The position numbers were made by a program, and so were the translations under genes. Of a DNA stretch of 64,000 bases, positions 10,851 to 21,379 are shown in pieces (position 1 is the stretch's first letter; each line of letters opens with the position of its first letter). A model generated the notes under the pieces. It saw nothing but the letters and a program-made list of their open reading frames with translations. It searched no databases and had not been told where the DNA came from. This stretch comes from Macrostomum hystrix (lineage: Eukaryota > Platyhelminthes > Macrostomidae): assembly GCA_950097015.1 (NCBI GenBank), contig CATNEN010000034.1:1192501-1256500 (forward strand). Reading direction: 5' to 3'.

Positions 10851-13290
10851 GCAGTATGTATTCAACTCAGTGTAACCACTGATGAATCCGTAAATGTACC
10901 CGCACTTCAACAGTTCAGATAGTCAACTATAGGCAGTATATATTCAACTCAGTGTAACCACTGATGAATCCGTAAATGTACCCCCACTTCAACAGTTCAG
11001 ATAGTCAACTATAAGCAGTATATATTCAACTCAGTGTAACCACTGATGAATCCGTAAATGTACCCCCACTTCAACAGTTCAGATAGTCAACTATAAGCCG
11101 TATATATTCAACTCAGTGTAACCACTGATGAATCCGTAAATGTACCCCCACTTCAACAGTTCAGATAGTCAACTATAAGCAGTATATATTCAACTCAGTG
11201 TAACCACTGATGAATCCGTAAATGTACCCCCACTTCAACAGTTCAGATAGTCAACTATAAGCCGTATATATTCAACTCAGTGTAACCACTGATGAATCCG
11301 TAAATGTACCCCCACTTCAACAGTTCAGATAGTCAACTATAAGCCGTATATATTCAACTCAGTGTAACCACTGATGAATCCGTAAATGTACCCGGCCACT
11401 TCAACAGTTCAGATAGTCAACTATAAGCCGTATATATTCAACTCAGTGTAACCATGCACTGATGAATCCGTAAATGTACCCCCACTTCAACAGTTCAGAT
11501 AGTCAACTATAAGCAGTATATATTCAACTCAGTGTAACCACTGATGAATCCGTAAATGTACCCCCACTTCAACAGTTCAGATAGTCAACTATAAGCAGTA
11601 TATATTCAACTCAGTGTAACCACTGATGAATCCGTAAATGTACCCTCACTTCAACAGTTCAGATAGTCAACTATAAGCCGTATATATTCAACTCAGTGTA
11701 ACCACTGATGAATCCGTAAATGTACCCCCACTTCAACAGTTCAGATAGTCAACTATAAGCAGTATATATTCAACTCAGTGTAACCACTGATGAATCCGTA
11801 AATGTACCCTCACTTCAACAGTTCAGATAGTCAACTATAAGCAGTATATATTCAACTCAGTGTAACCACTGATGAATCCGTAAATGTACCCTCACTTCAA
11901 CAGTTCAGATAGTCAACTATAAGCCGTATATATTCAACTCAGTGTAACCACTGATGAATCCGTAAATGTACCCCCACTTCAACAGTTCAGATAGTCAACT
12001 ATAAGCCGTATATATTCAACTCAGTGTAACCACTGATGAATCCGTAAATGTACCCCCACTTCAACAGTTCAGATAGTCAACTATAAGCAGTATATATTCA
12101 ACTCAGTGTAACCACTGATGAATCCGTAAATGTACCCTCACTTCAACAGTTCAGATAGTCAACTATAAGCAGTATATATTCAACTCAGTGTAACCACTGA
12201 TGAATCCGTAAATGTACCCCCACTTCAACAGTTCAGATAGTCAACTATAAGCCGTATATATTCAACTCAGTGTAACCACTGATGAATCCGTAAATGTACC
12301 CCCACTTCAACAGTTCAGATAGTCAACTATAAGCCGTATATATTCAACTCAGTGTAACCACTGATGAATCCGTAAATGTACCCCCACTTCAACAGTTCAG
12401 ATAGTCAACTATAAGCCGTATATATTCAACTCAGTGTAACCACTGATGAATCCGTAAATGTACCCTCACTTCAACAGTTCAGATAGTCAACTATAAGCAG
12501 TATATATTCAACTCAGTGTAACCACTGATGAATCCGTAAATGTACCCTCACTTCAACAGTTCAGATAGTCAACTATAAGCAGTATATATTCAACTCAGTG
12601 TAACCACTGATGAATCCGTAAATGTACCCCCACTTCGACAGTTCAGATAGTCAACTATAAGCCGTATATATTCAACTCAGTGTAACCACTGATGAATCCG
12701 TAAATGTACCCTCACTTCAACAGTTCAGATAGTCAACTATAAGCCGTATATATTCAACTCAGTGTAACCACTGATGAATCCGTAAATGTACCCCCACTTC
12801 AACAGTTCAGATAGTCAACTATAAGCCGTATATATTCAACTCAGTGTAACCACTGATGAATCCGTAAATGTACCCCCACTTCAACAGTTCAGATAGTCAA
12901 CTATAAGCCGTATATATTCAACTCAGTGTAACCACTGATGAATCCGTAAATGTACCCCCACTTCAACAGTTCAGATAGTCAACTATAAGCAGTATATATT
13001 CAACTCAGTGTAACCACTGATGAATCCGTAAATGTACCCTCACTTCAACAGTTCAGATAGTCAACTATAAGCCGTATATATTCAACTCAGTGTAACCACT
13101 GATGAATCCGTAAATGTACCCCCACTTCAACAGTTCAGATAGTCAACTATAAGCAGTATATATTCAACTCAGTGTAACCACTGATGAATCCGTAAATGTA
13201 CCCTCACTTCAACAGTTCAGATAGTCAACTATAAGCCGTATATATTCAACTCAGTGTAACCACTGATGAATCCGTAAATGTACCCCCTAA
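10851..13290 (+). repeat. 82-bp satellite array, about 30 units
   Basis: The unit begins GC(A/C)GTATATATTCAACTCAG, continues TGTAACCACTGATGAATCCG and ends AGATAGTCAACTATAA. Two recurrent variant sites (GCAG/GCCG and CCCC/CCTC) are mixed along the array. Two units are odd: one has GTACCCGGCCAC and one has ACCATGCACTG. There is no spacer variation, so it is not a CRISPR-like array. Confidence 0.97.
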
Positions 13291-14458
13291 GTTTGTAGAA
13301 CAGGTGCACATCTGGAATCGCGCATGCCGTTATTGGATAGCCCCTGATGTGCCGTCAAAAATTCAGCATCCGAAACTTAAAAAAATAACGATATTCGCAC
13401 TTCAAAAAACTAACTTTTAGCTTTTGATGAATAAAAGTGCTAATTTTCTAAAACGCATAACAAAAATTAAGAGATTTTAAAGCTAAGGCCCTATTTGGCT
13501 ATCACCGGGGTCATTATGTTTTACACTTGCTTCCGTTAGAAGCTCATAGCGGATGAAAGTTACGGGATAGATGAAGTTGAGGGTAGAAGCTTGCCCACTG
13601 AGCTCAGGCAGAATGCCGAATAAAATAAAGAACGCTGATAATAGAAAGGCCAAAAGTATTAAAATTGGTGAGCGTAATGTCTTTTGCTCGCCTCAGATTT
13701 GAACTCAAGTGACTCTGGGTTTTCGCTCATGCAAGTAATAGCTGGTTTACTAATAACGCAGACTCAAACCACACAAGGGATGATTCACACGAAGGAATAA
13801 ACGACTCAATGAACTTAATAAACAGGTTAGAGCCTAATAAACAAATAAACACAGAGGATAAGCGAGGCTGCTTACTAATAGAATTGATAAGGTGATGCTG
13901 CTTACTCATAAAATTGATAAGGGTTTCAAACAATTTTCCTAAGATCTGCGTCTAGCACCAGCAGCAGATAATCAACAACAGCGTTAATAGCAAAAATGAC
14001 AACACAAATTATTGCACTTTTAGCAGCTGCGGCAGCCAGTCGGTGACGAAACTTGTCTTAGAGCCGCACCTCGGCATAGCTCAGCAGGATAAGGTCGTAG
14101 CAACATCCGTAGTCCCACGTAGTCTCCGTAGTCTGCTAGTTAGTAATAAAAAATTGAAAATTATGAAAAATATATTCAAGTTTTTTTATAAAATAACTAA
14201 AATTAATAAATAATAAATAAATAGAGCAAAGAAGTAAAATCAGGGACATTCCATCGTGGGCCAATTCCTTATATACTTATTTATAACAAACATATTTATA
14301 ACGAACGTTTCAATAATATATAAAATACAAACTACAAACCAAGATTAAATTAAGTTAACGGATGCGCACCTGACATGACTTATAGACTTTTCTTTGGGTT
14401 TTAGTTGTCCCTGGCTGTGGCCCAGGTGAAACTGCTCCGGGAAGCTGCTGATTAGCCC
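13291..14458. other. Non-coding stretch with short relatives of the 30-bp satellite
   Basis: No intact gene. At about 13845-13950 the sequence carries units reading GAATTGATAAGGTGATGCTG with CTTACTAATA, close to the 30-bp satellite of 17626-18274 on the opposite strand. The same block (AAACACAGAGGATAAGCGAG onwards) recurs at 15069-15205. Confidence 0.5.
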
Positions 14459-14460
14459 CT

Positions 14461-14805
14461 GCAGAGCTAACGCTGCGGCTGCCTCATGGAATGGCTAGAG
14501 CAGCCAATCAAACATGTCGACACCGGTGACGCCGCGCGCCCATCTGAAGTGGTCCCAGACCCTCTGACTTGGCCACCAGCTGGGACACGTCCATGGCGGC
14601 AAGAAGGTCGCTGCCTGGGCCGCAGCCGAGTGACAGGACCTCATAGCTGGTGCTGCTGGTGTTTGAGCCCATGATGGCGTCATAGAGCTCAGCTTGAATC
14701 AGCTGGCGAATGGACAACCGCTTCTTCGGGAGCTCGCACACTGTGTATGCGGCCCTAAATTCACTAGATTGGTAGAACCCTAAGTTTCCTTTGTCGCCTG
14801 ACTGA
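14461..14805 (-). pseudogene. Methyltransferase-like exon, captured and frameshifted
   Basis: The minus-strand exon starts after a good acceptor (TTTTCCAG|TCAG). It reads GNLGFYQSSEFRAAYTVCEL, PKKRLSIRQLIQAELYDAIM, then YEVLSLGCGPGSDLLAA, a class I SAM-dependent methyltransferase motif I (G-x-G-x-G type). A 7-bp insertion (GCGCGCC at about 14534-14540) relative to 3735-3882 breaks the frame just before GVTGVDMFDWLL. Only one exon is present, so this is a fragment of a host-like gene and not a working enzyme. The methyltransferase call rests on motif I; the substrate is unknown. Confidence 0.6.
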
Positions 14806-15068
14806 CTGGAAAACAAAAGTAGAATATTTTACTAATTTCAACAAAAATGTTTTTAAAATATATTTTGTGAGCACAGGCTATGGAATCTGAGTCTCTATAG
14901 CACCTGAGTCTATCCTATCTAGGCCAATGAGATCTGAGTCTATGCCATGAATTTCTATCTGAGTATGAAAAGGCAAAATAATGAAAATAGGAGACAAACA
15001 CATCAAACACATTGAGATTAACCCGGCTTAATTATATAATAATTAATTAAGAAGTCATATTGCTTAAA

Positions 15069-15205
15069 AAAACACAGAGGATAAGCGAGGCTGCTTACTA
15101 ATAGAATTGATAAGGTGATGCTGCTTACTAATAGAATTGATAAGGTGATGCTGCTTACTCATAGAATTGATAATGTTTAACGGGTTTCAAACAATTTTAC
15201 TAAAG
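15069..15205 (-). repeat. Short array related to the 30-bp satellite
   Basis: Three units of GAATTGATAAGGTGATGCTG plus CTTACTAATA (30 bp) are followed by GGGTTTCAAACAATTTTACT, a block that also occurs at about 13855-13940. Downstream at 15448-15500 the intron-like text AAAACAAAAGTAGAATATTT of 14810-14860 is repeated. This part of the element has therefore been duplicated as a block. Confidence 0.75.
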
Positions 15206-15557
15206 CACTCCCGCTGGCGCACCGGCTCGATGTCATTGTCGATGACGAATATTCGGCTGCCAAGTCTTAACACGTGAAACAAAGCAACTATGATGATTTC
15301 TAGAGAAGCATCATAGTTGCTTCTATGATGCTGCAGCAGCAGTCAGTCAGCAGTCAGCCAGTCAGTGACTGATCTACCAGACTGGATGCTCGTTGACACT
15401 ACGTACTTTCCCTCCGAGGTCCACATCGCCGAACTGGCTGGCGGGCTGGAAAACAAAAGTAGAATATTTTACTAATTTCAACAAATATGTTTTTAGAGAG
15501 GCAGTCGATATCGAAATAATTATGGAAATTCGTCAGTAATAAGATAGGGCTTATAGG

Positions 15558-15720
15558 GCCCGACTTTCTCATCGTCTGGCAGTGTACACTATCGCTGTGC
15601 CCCTAAGTCTTCTCTCCGCGGCTGCGTTCAAAATGAATGTGGCCTCGCCGCGGAATCGAGCTCAGGGACCTCGGTGCGAGAGGCCAACGCGTTAGACCGA
15701 TTTGCCACTCACCCGGCCCT
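15558..15720 (-). mobile_element. SINE family A, partial copy
   Basis: It matches the tRNA-like head and middle of the copies at 51046-51414 and 53420-53784, including ATCGAGCTCAGGGACCTCGG and CCGACTTTCTCATCGTC. On the minus strand it has the box B-like GAGCTCGATTCC. The 3' tail is missing. Confidence 0.8.
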
Positions 15721-16290
15721 AACCAATGTTACAAGCTCACTGAGTAGGAATTTTGTAGCTTATCTCAGCTGTTTACTACACAAAATGATTGAAGCAAACA
15801 ACAATTTTTTTCTAATTGTTGCTTTATTTGAATGGAATAAAATGAGCATATGATGAGCAGCGATAAGTAAATAACAAAACAGAGCATTAGTAGAGCTAAC
15901 TAACATTAACACAATACAAGAACGGTACGTTTTTTGTATTTTACTACTGCAATATCTATAAGAAAGTATTAAAATAACAGTGCACTATATCTGAATAACA
16001 ATTTTATATTAATTAATAAAGGTTTGTACTAGCTAACTATATTTTTGTAGAAAGCTTTGCACGTTAAAAAAAAGAACGGGAATTTAATTTGGCATAGAAT
16101 TTAATTAGCGAGACATTGTAAACATATATGCTCATACTTAATTACATTCGTGGAGCTTAGTAAAATAACTTTCGGAGCACTAACACAAGCTCCAAAATTT
16201 ATGGCAATCATTTTTCATCTCCATTTTTGGATATTTTCATTTTGAATTAGTGCTACTGATACTGATACTGATACTGGCACTGCTACTGAC
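15721..16290. other. AT-rich non-coding stretch
   Basis: No supported gene. A short CTGATA/CTGGCA microsatellite (GATACTGATACTGATACTGG) lies at about 16250-16290. Confidence 0.4.
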
Positions 16291-16576
16291 GTGTCAGAAA
16301 GACGTGGCAGTGTCTATGGAAAGTGTGAACGAACTGTTCTGTGTTTTATTGTTTAAAATCATTTTCATAGATTTTTGAGCTTGTGTAACACTACCCCTGA
16401 CCTTCGCGCACGTTTCTTGCTGCAGCTCCTGAATAGAAAAAGATATGAACATGATTTTAATTTTGTTTTCTTTCTGACAAAATTTCCTTTCATTTGACAC
16501 CATGGGCGTGAAATTTCATGGCTCCGTTGAAGAGCAACGTTGGACATTCCGGGAACTTTTGGGACACCCCTCGTAA
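16291..16576 (-). mobile_element. Possible terminal relic of a second mariner-like element
   Basis: The sequence AACTTTTGGGACACCCCTCG at 16555-16574 is the reverse complement of a mariner-type end (GGGTGTCCCAAAAG) and is similar to the end seen at 4131. The adjacent minus-strand frame (SIQELQQETCAKVR) is compatible with the C-terminal end of a mariner transposase, but no catalytic motif remains. Confidence 0.3.
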
Positions 16577-16773
16577 AATTTATAAAAAATCGAATGCTTT
16601 TAGTTCAGAAAAACACACGCAAAGGATGAATGTATAAGTACTTATAGGCATTGTAGTTTACAGACAAGCAAGCGGCGACAAAAATCGCAGTTTTTATCTT
16701 ACTGAGTACGGAGATACACCCGAATTAGTAGTAGTAAAAACTAAAATTATTAATCGTTTAAAGTCATTTTTAC

Positions 16774-17005
16774 CATTGTTGCCAATGCCACCGGTGCCGC
16801 TCTCGCCTAGCAACAGCCGCGAGTCGTCCATCAGGCTGGGCTGCGGTCTCTTAGCAACCAATGCGCGAGGCAGCTTGTCGTGGTACAACTGATAGACGTC
16901 ACGGTCGGCCGGACAGCTACAACGGAAGGCCTCGCATTCGTACATGGCCGAATAATAGGCTTGCAGATGCTGCAGCTCTGATGGCACATCGAAGTCGCGA
17001 TAGAA
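16774..17005 (-). pseudogene. CLIC-like gene fragment, C-terminal exon
   Basis: The minus-strand exon follows a good acceptor (ACATTTCAG|TTC). It reads FYRDFDVPSELQHLQAYYSA, then ECEAFRCSCPADRDVYQLYH. This matches the C-terminal helical (GST-C-like) part of chloride intracellular channel proteins, which have Y-R-x-F-x-I-P, an aromatic/acidic F helix and the CPAD motif. The upstream exon at 17450-17590 joins it in phase 0 (MAAK|FYRDF). A donor (AATG|GTAAAA) may end the exon at 16774; otherwise it reads on to a stop at 16694. The N-terminal thioredoxin-like half is absent, so it is a captured fragment inside the transposon. Confidence 0.72.
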
Positions 17006-17049
17006 CTGAAATGTATCGACGATGCGAACAATTGAATCACGCCTGTCTC

Positions 17050-17345
17050 ATCTCTCTGATCTCACCCAAGACGTCTCATCTCTCCGATCTCACCTCACCC
17101 CTGTCTCGTCTCTCCGATCTCACCTCACCCCTGTCTCATCTCTCCTCTGTCTAATCTGAACACTGTCACATGCATCTTGGCCCTGATTCATGTCTTCACT
17201 GTCTCATATCTTCCCTGTTTTATCTCCCGTCTTATCTCTCCTCTGTATAAAACTGTGCCGTGTCTTACATCTTCCATGTCACATCTCTCGCCTGTCTCAT
17301 CTTTATCCTGTCTCATCTCTTTCCTATCTGATTTCACAGTCAATA
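17050..17345 (-). repeat. Degenerate CTGTCTCATCTCTC repeat in the intron of the CLIC fragment
   Basis: Repeats of the type CTGTCTCATCTCTCCGATCT with CACCTCACC, at variable spacing, fill the intron between the two CLIC-like exons. Confidence 0.7.
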
Positions 17346-17449
17346 CCGACCCGCATTCATTTTAGAATCTATCTTTAGCCCGCTGGAGCTAAATAGACTC
17401 TGAGATTAAAAAAGCATTCGAACCCTGGCAGACAAACAGGGAATTCTAC

Positions 17450-17590
17450 CTTAGCGGCCATTTTCAGATGATGCAGTTTAGGCATGAGTTGGCAATCCGC
17501 GTAGGTTAGCTCATCTGAGAGCAGGTAGCGACAACTTAGCGACAATTTGTACATGTGGTTCGGACTGCGCGGCTTCGGTCGATACTTAAG
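17450..17590 (-). pseudogene. CLIC-like gene fragment, upstream exon
   Basis: The minus-strand reading HMYKLSLSCRYLLSDELTYA continues into DCQLMPKLHHLKMAAK and a donor (AAG|GTAGAA at 17449). The stretch L-x-x-D-E-L-T-x-A-D-C-x-L-x-P-K-L-H is strongly conserved in CLIC proteins, where it follows the foot loop of the helical domain. In-frame sequence runs upstream to about 17605, where a stop occurs and the 30-bp satellite begins. Intron and splice sites are retained, so the capture was of genomic DNA and not of a processed transcript. Confidence 0.72.
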
Positions 17591-17625
17591 GCGCAGAGGC
17601 TCAACTGGATCACACCATCAGCAAC

Positions 17626-18274
17626 ATCACCTCATCAATTCTATGTGACAGCAGCATCATATTATCAATTCTATAAGTTAGCAACATCATATTATCAATT
17701 CTATAAGTCAGCAGCATCATATTATCAATTCTATGTGACAGCAGCATCATATTATCAATTCTATGTGTCAGCAGCATCATATTATCAATTCTATGTGACA
17801 GCAGCATCATATTATCAATTCTATGTGTCAGCATCATCATATTATCAATTCTATAAGTCAGCATCATCATATTATCAATTCTATGTGTCAGCAGCATCAT
17901 ATTATCAATTCTATGTGACAGCAGCATCATATTATCAATTCTATGTGTCAGCATCATCATATTATCAATTCTATAAGTCAGCAGCATCATATTATTAATT
18001 CTATGTGACAGCAGCATCATATTATCAATTCTGTAAGTCAGCAGCATCATATTATCAATTCTATGTGTCAGCAGCATCATATTATCAATTCTATGTGACA
18101 GCAGCATCATATTATCAATTCTATAAGTCAGCAGCATGATATTATCAATTCTATGTGACAGCAGCATCATATTATCAATTCTATAAGTCAGCAGCATCAT
18201 ATTATCAATTCTATGAGTCAGCAGCATCATATTATCAATTCTATAAGTCAGCAGCATCATATTATCAATTCTAT
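17626..18274 (+). repeat. 30-bp satellite array, about 22 units
   Basis: The unit is ATTCTATGTGACAGCAGCAT plus CATATTATCA, with variants TAAGTCA and TGTGTCA. Because 30 is a multiple of three and the unit lacks stops, both strands show long open frames (YYQFYVTAAS and MMLLTYRIDN types). These are artefacts of periodicity. The array abuts the right foldback arm directly. Confidence 0.97.
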
Positions 18275-18774
18275 GTGACGTCTTGGCAAGTGCAAAAGAT
18301 TGAAACGCGCACTGTTCACTTTCACGCCACGATGAGGCGCGTCACGTTCGTGAAAGAAAAATTTATCTGACAAATGCAGAGGGAAAATGTCAAAGCAATG
18401 AATGCACATTGACAATCCCAGCATTAGTTTTATGCAGAGGGAAAAATGTCAAAGCAATGAATGCACAGTGACAATCCCAGCATTAGTTTTATGCAGAGGG
18501 AAAAATGTCAAAGCAATGAATGCACATTGACAATCCCAGCATTAGTTTTATGCAGAGGGAAAAATGTCAAAGCAATGAATGCACATTGACAATCCCAGCA
18601 TTAGTTTTATGCAGAGGAAAAATGTCAAAGCAATGAATGCACATTGACAATCCCAGCATTAGTTTTATGCAGAGGAAAAATGTCAAAGCAATGAATGCAC
18701 AGTGACAATCCCAGCATTAGTTTTATGCAGAGGAAAAATGTCAAAGCAATAAATGCACATTGACAATCCCAGCA
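18275..18774 (-). repeat. Right foldback arm (unique stem plus about seven 59-bp units)
   Basis: It is the reverse complement of 8642-9436 but with fewer units. The unique part (18275-18373) comes first, then the array to 18774, ending CAATCCCAGCA. Confidence 0.93.
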
Positions 18775-18945
18775 ATATTTGACAGAATATAGACTCTAGT
18801 CCCTGTAAAGATAGCAGCTCTCTGCACAGTGACTATTTTCGGCTGAAAACATTGAAAACCATAGCATATTGCATCTTAAATATACTATCTAATATTAAGC
18901 TATTGGCGTCGTGTGGGCCTCTAATAATTGTTTCATATTAAAATT

Positions 18946-20198
18946 TCATTCCGTTTGTCTAGTATCTAGTCTAAGCGTAATGTTGGGTGCAGAGCTCGCC
19001 CCATATAAAGATGACTGAGCAAGTCTATTTGCGTCATTTACAAATGGAGTATTGAAAGGATTAAAATTTGTTGAACTTTCACTTTCGTGAAAGTGTTGCC
19101 GATATTTCGCGGTTACAGAAGTCAGTGCCGTATCTCCTTCACTCTCCAAGTCACTTGTGGTGATATTATGGTAGTCATCGACTTGTAGCCCTTCTTCCAT
19201 CACTTGAGCCTGTTGTTGATGCAGATGAGAGGCACTTATTGGTGTATCATGATCAGGTGATACATCAATGGAAACTGAATTACAAAATGTCAGTTCTGTA
19301 TTTTCGAGTTCCTTTAAAATGGCTACACATTTTTCTCTGGATAAGTGATGGGGGTCCTTCAATTCTGGAATGAATTTGCAACTTCTTCCGACAAGGCTCC
19401 ATGGAATCTTGCCGTCGAAACCTGTCGCTGTTTTATGTGCAATTTTAGCCCTTAAAAAAATTTCTTGTCGCATTTTTTTCACATCGCTATAAACAGAAGC
19501 TAGGTTTCGTGGCTGACTAGTTTCAGCAAGCTGAACATCACTGCGCTCATTTGCCATATTTTGTTGTTCTGCTTTTTTCGCGTCATCCATTAGTTCTGCT
19601 ATTTTATTTATATGGGGCTCCATAGCGCTTCTAACATTAGGCGATATGTCATTGGACGTGGTAAAATCGGTTCCACGTCGGGTTAATATAATAAGTACGT
19701 ATGTCTCACCTGTACGTTTTAAATCATTTACCACTTTTCTTATTTTCTTCTGCTGATTTTTAGCTTCTTCTTGAAGACGTCGCTTTTCTTCGATTGGCAG
19801 ACTCATATACTCGCGACGCAGTTCGGCGGTCCACACTAGAATTAAAGGAAGATTTGAATTTTTAAATTTTACCAAAACATAGTGACTAATTATTATATTT
19901 ATTTATTTCTAGCTTTTATGTAAATTAATAGATGCACCCCACAGAGAATATAACATATGATGTAGCCTAGAAAATACAACAATATTCAAGACTTTTAGAA
20001 AAAAACAATGTTATGCTGCATAAATGGACTAAAATGTTTTGTATTAAAAATAATGCTGCCTACTCATACATTACTATTTCTTGAGTTCTAGTCTTACTAT
20101 ATATCCCTGTAGTATATTTTTAAGTAATACTGACCATAAGAAAACTTACCTGCCTTTCCTTTGTTTTGCAAAAACACATTGGCACCAGTTAGAACCAT
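18946..20198 (-). CDS. HMG-box-like protein of the giant element (spliced, about 312 aa)
   Basis: Minus-strand gene, convergent with the transposase. The last exon (19835-18946) has acceptor TTCTAG|TG. The exon before (20198-20150) starts exactly with ATG after CACACAG and ends at donor GTAAGT; the join is in frame. The first ~45 residues read TGANVFLQNKGKAVWTAELR, then REYMSLPIEEKRRLQEEAKN: an aromatic A helix, then the P-x-E-E-K-x-x-L-x-x-E-A helix usual in HMG boxes, followed by a basic stretch. The remainder (PWSLVGRSCKFIPELKDPHH, then a Ser/Thr-rich tail) is not recognised. It is probably a DNA-binding accessory protein of the transposon. The HMG call is by helix pattern only; a 5' non-coding exon is likely. 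Confidence 0.55.
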
Positions 20199-20886
20199 CT
20201 GTGTGTAAGAAAAAAATTAGAATTACAAAATAAAACCATTTTATTGCACTATTTCTTATGCACTTTAATTTAAGACTCAAACTGAAATACGAAGCTTTAG
20301 TGCCTACTTTATGCTTTAAAATTTGAGTTAATTTAAATTTAAATTTCCTTTGTTTCTTTTTTGGTTTGATAATCTCAATTTCTTATAATATAATCAGTAC
20401 TGACCATAATAATCTTATTTCATCTTGTAACTCTTGTATTATGTATGCCTGTACCATAATAATATAAAAATATTATAGGGGTAGGGCCTAGTGAGAATAT
20501 TATGTCACAAAAGGGTTGCTGTTCTATAAAAAGGTGTACAAGCGCATGGCATAAATTTACTTTTGTTTGCAAAATTATTTTTATGAATAAATTTAAAATT
20601 GCGCTAAATGAAACAAAAAGTGCAGTGCAGAAACAATTCAGTTTATAGTATTCGTAACAATTCAGTTCAATTCAGTTCAGTTCAGGTTAGTTTAGTTTAC
20701 TTGGCTGTTATATAGCCACAGGGTAGTAGTGACAAATCCAGTAAAAAATGCTACAGAATGCTTGGAAGTTGGAAGCTTGGAAATATTGCCTGATTGAAGT
20801 CACTAATAAAGGTTAGAAATGTAGCTGCGATTCTTTCTGCTCTTTGGATGCTGCCGAGCTGGTTATGGCCAAAGACAATTATGAAA
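20199..20886. other. Non-coding stretch upstream of the HMG-box-like gene
   Basis: AT-rich. A short CAGTT-type microsatellite lies at about 20635-20695. It probably contains the promoter of the minus-strand gene, but no clear core element was recognised. Confidence 0.4.
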
Positions 20887-21370
20887 GGCAGTGCTTATCC
20901 CCACGGTACCGTAGAAATAATTTTTGTCTTATTCCTACGGTACAGTGGGAATAATTTCCTGCTTATCTGCACGGCACACTGATGAGATAGCTGTCCTATC
21001 TTCAACATAGCTCCAGAGATGCGTAAAGTAATAGACTGGATTATAGGCTTAGAAGGCTTGAGCTATAAGATTATAAAAATACACACTTCAGTTGTATTCT
21101 TTTAAATATATAAATAATAGTAATATATATTTTATATACTTAAAAAGCCACCGTATTGGTTAACTAATTGCAAAAAAAGCAGAAAACTTTTATTTGTTTA
21201 CTTGCTTTTAAAAACCGGAAGAAAAAAAAATTGCAGTCACGATAAAAAGATAGATGATTAGGACAGCTATCTTATCAGTGTGCCGTGCGGATAAGCAGGA
21301 AATTATTCCCACGGTACCGTAGGAAAAAGACAAAAATTATTTCTACAGTACCATGGGGATAAGCACTGCC
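20887..21370. mobile_element. MITE with ~110-bp TIRs and perfect 9-bp TSD
   Basis: The ends read GGCAGTGCTTATCCCCACGG at the left and CCATGGGGATAAGCACTGCC at the right. Inverted similarity continues for about 110 bp (20887-20998 versus 21260-21370). The flanks are the perfect direct repeat ATTATGAAA (20878-20886 and 21371-21379). There is no coding capacity in 484 bp. A 9-bp TSD suggests a Mutator-like (MULE) mobilising enzyme, but the class is inferred. Confidence 0.9.
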
Positions 21371-21379
21371 ATTATGAAA

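Larger units (their letters stand above)
8642..18774. mobile_element. Foldback-like structure: long inverted arms made of tandem repeats
   Basis: The left arm (8642-9436) is a tandem array of a 59-bp unit followed by ~100 bp of unique sequence. The right arm (18275-18774) is its reverse complement: the same unique sequence, then about seven units. The arms point outwards and enclose 8.8 kb containing the 82-bp satellite, gene fragments and SINE pieces. Tandem arrays as inverted termini are the hallmark of foldback-type elements. No TSD is evident next to TGCTGGGA at either end. It sits exactly between the 3' ends of the two convergent genes of the giant element. It may be an independent insertion or an integral part of that element. 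Confidence 0.7.

Noticed and set aside
10851-13290. CRISPR-like array
   Set aside because: Direct tandem satellite with no unique spacers, in animal DNA.
17610-18260. Long open frames on both strands (YYQFYVTAAS and MMLLTYRIDN repeats)
   Set aside because: They come from a 30-bp stop-free satellite unit; frames are open on both strands and no gene features exist.
8642-18774. TSD for the foldback structure
   Set aside because: The flanks next to TGCTGGGA on the two sides (ACAAAAAAA and ATATTTGACA) do not match.
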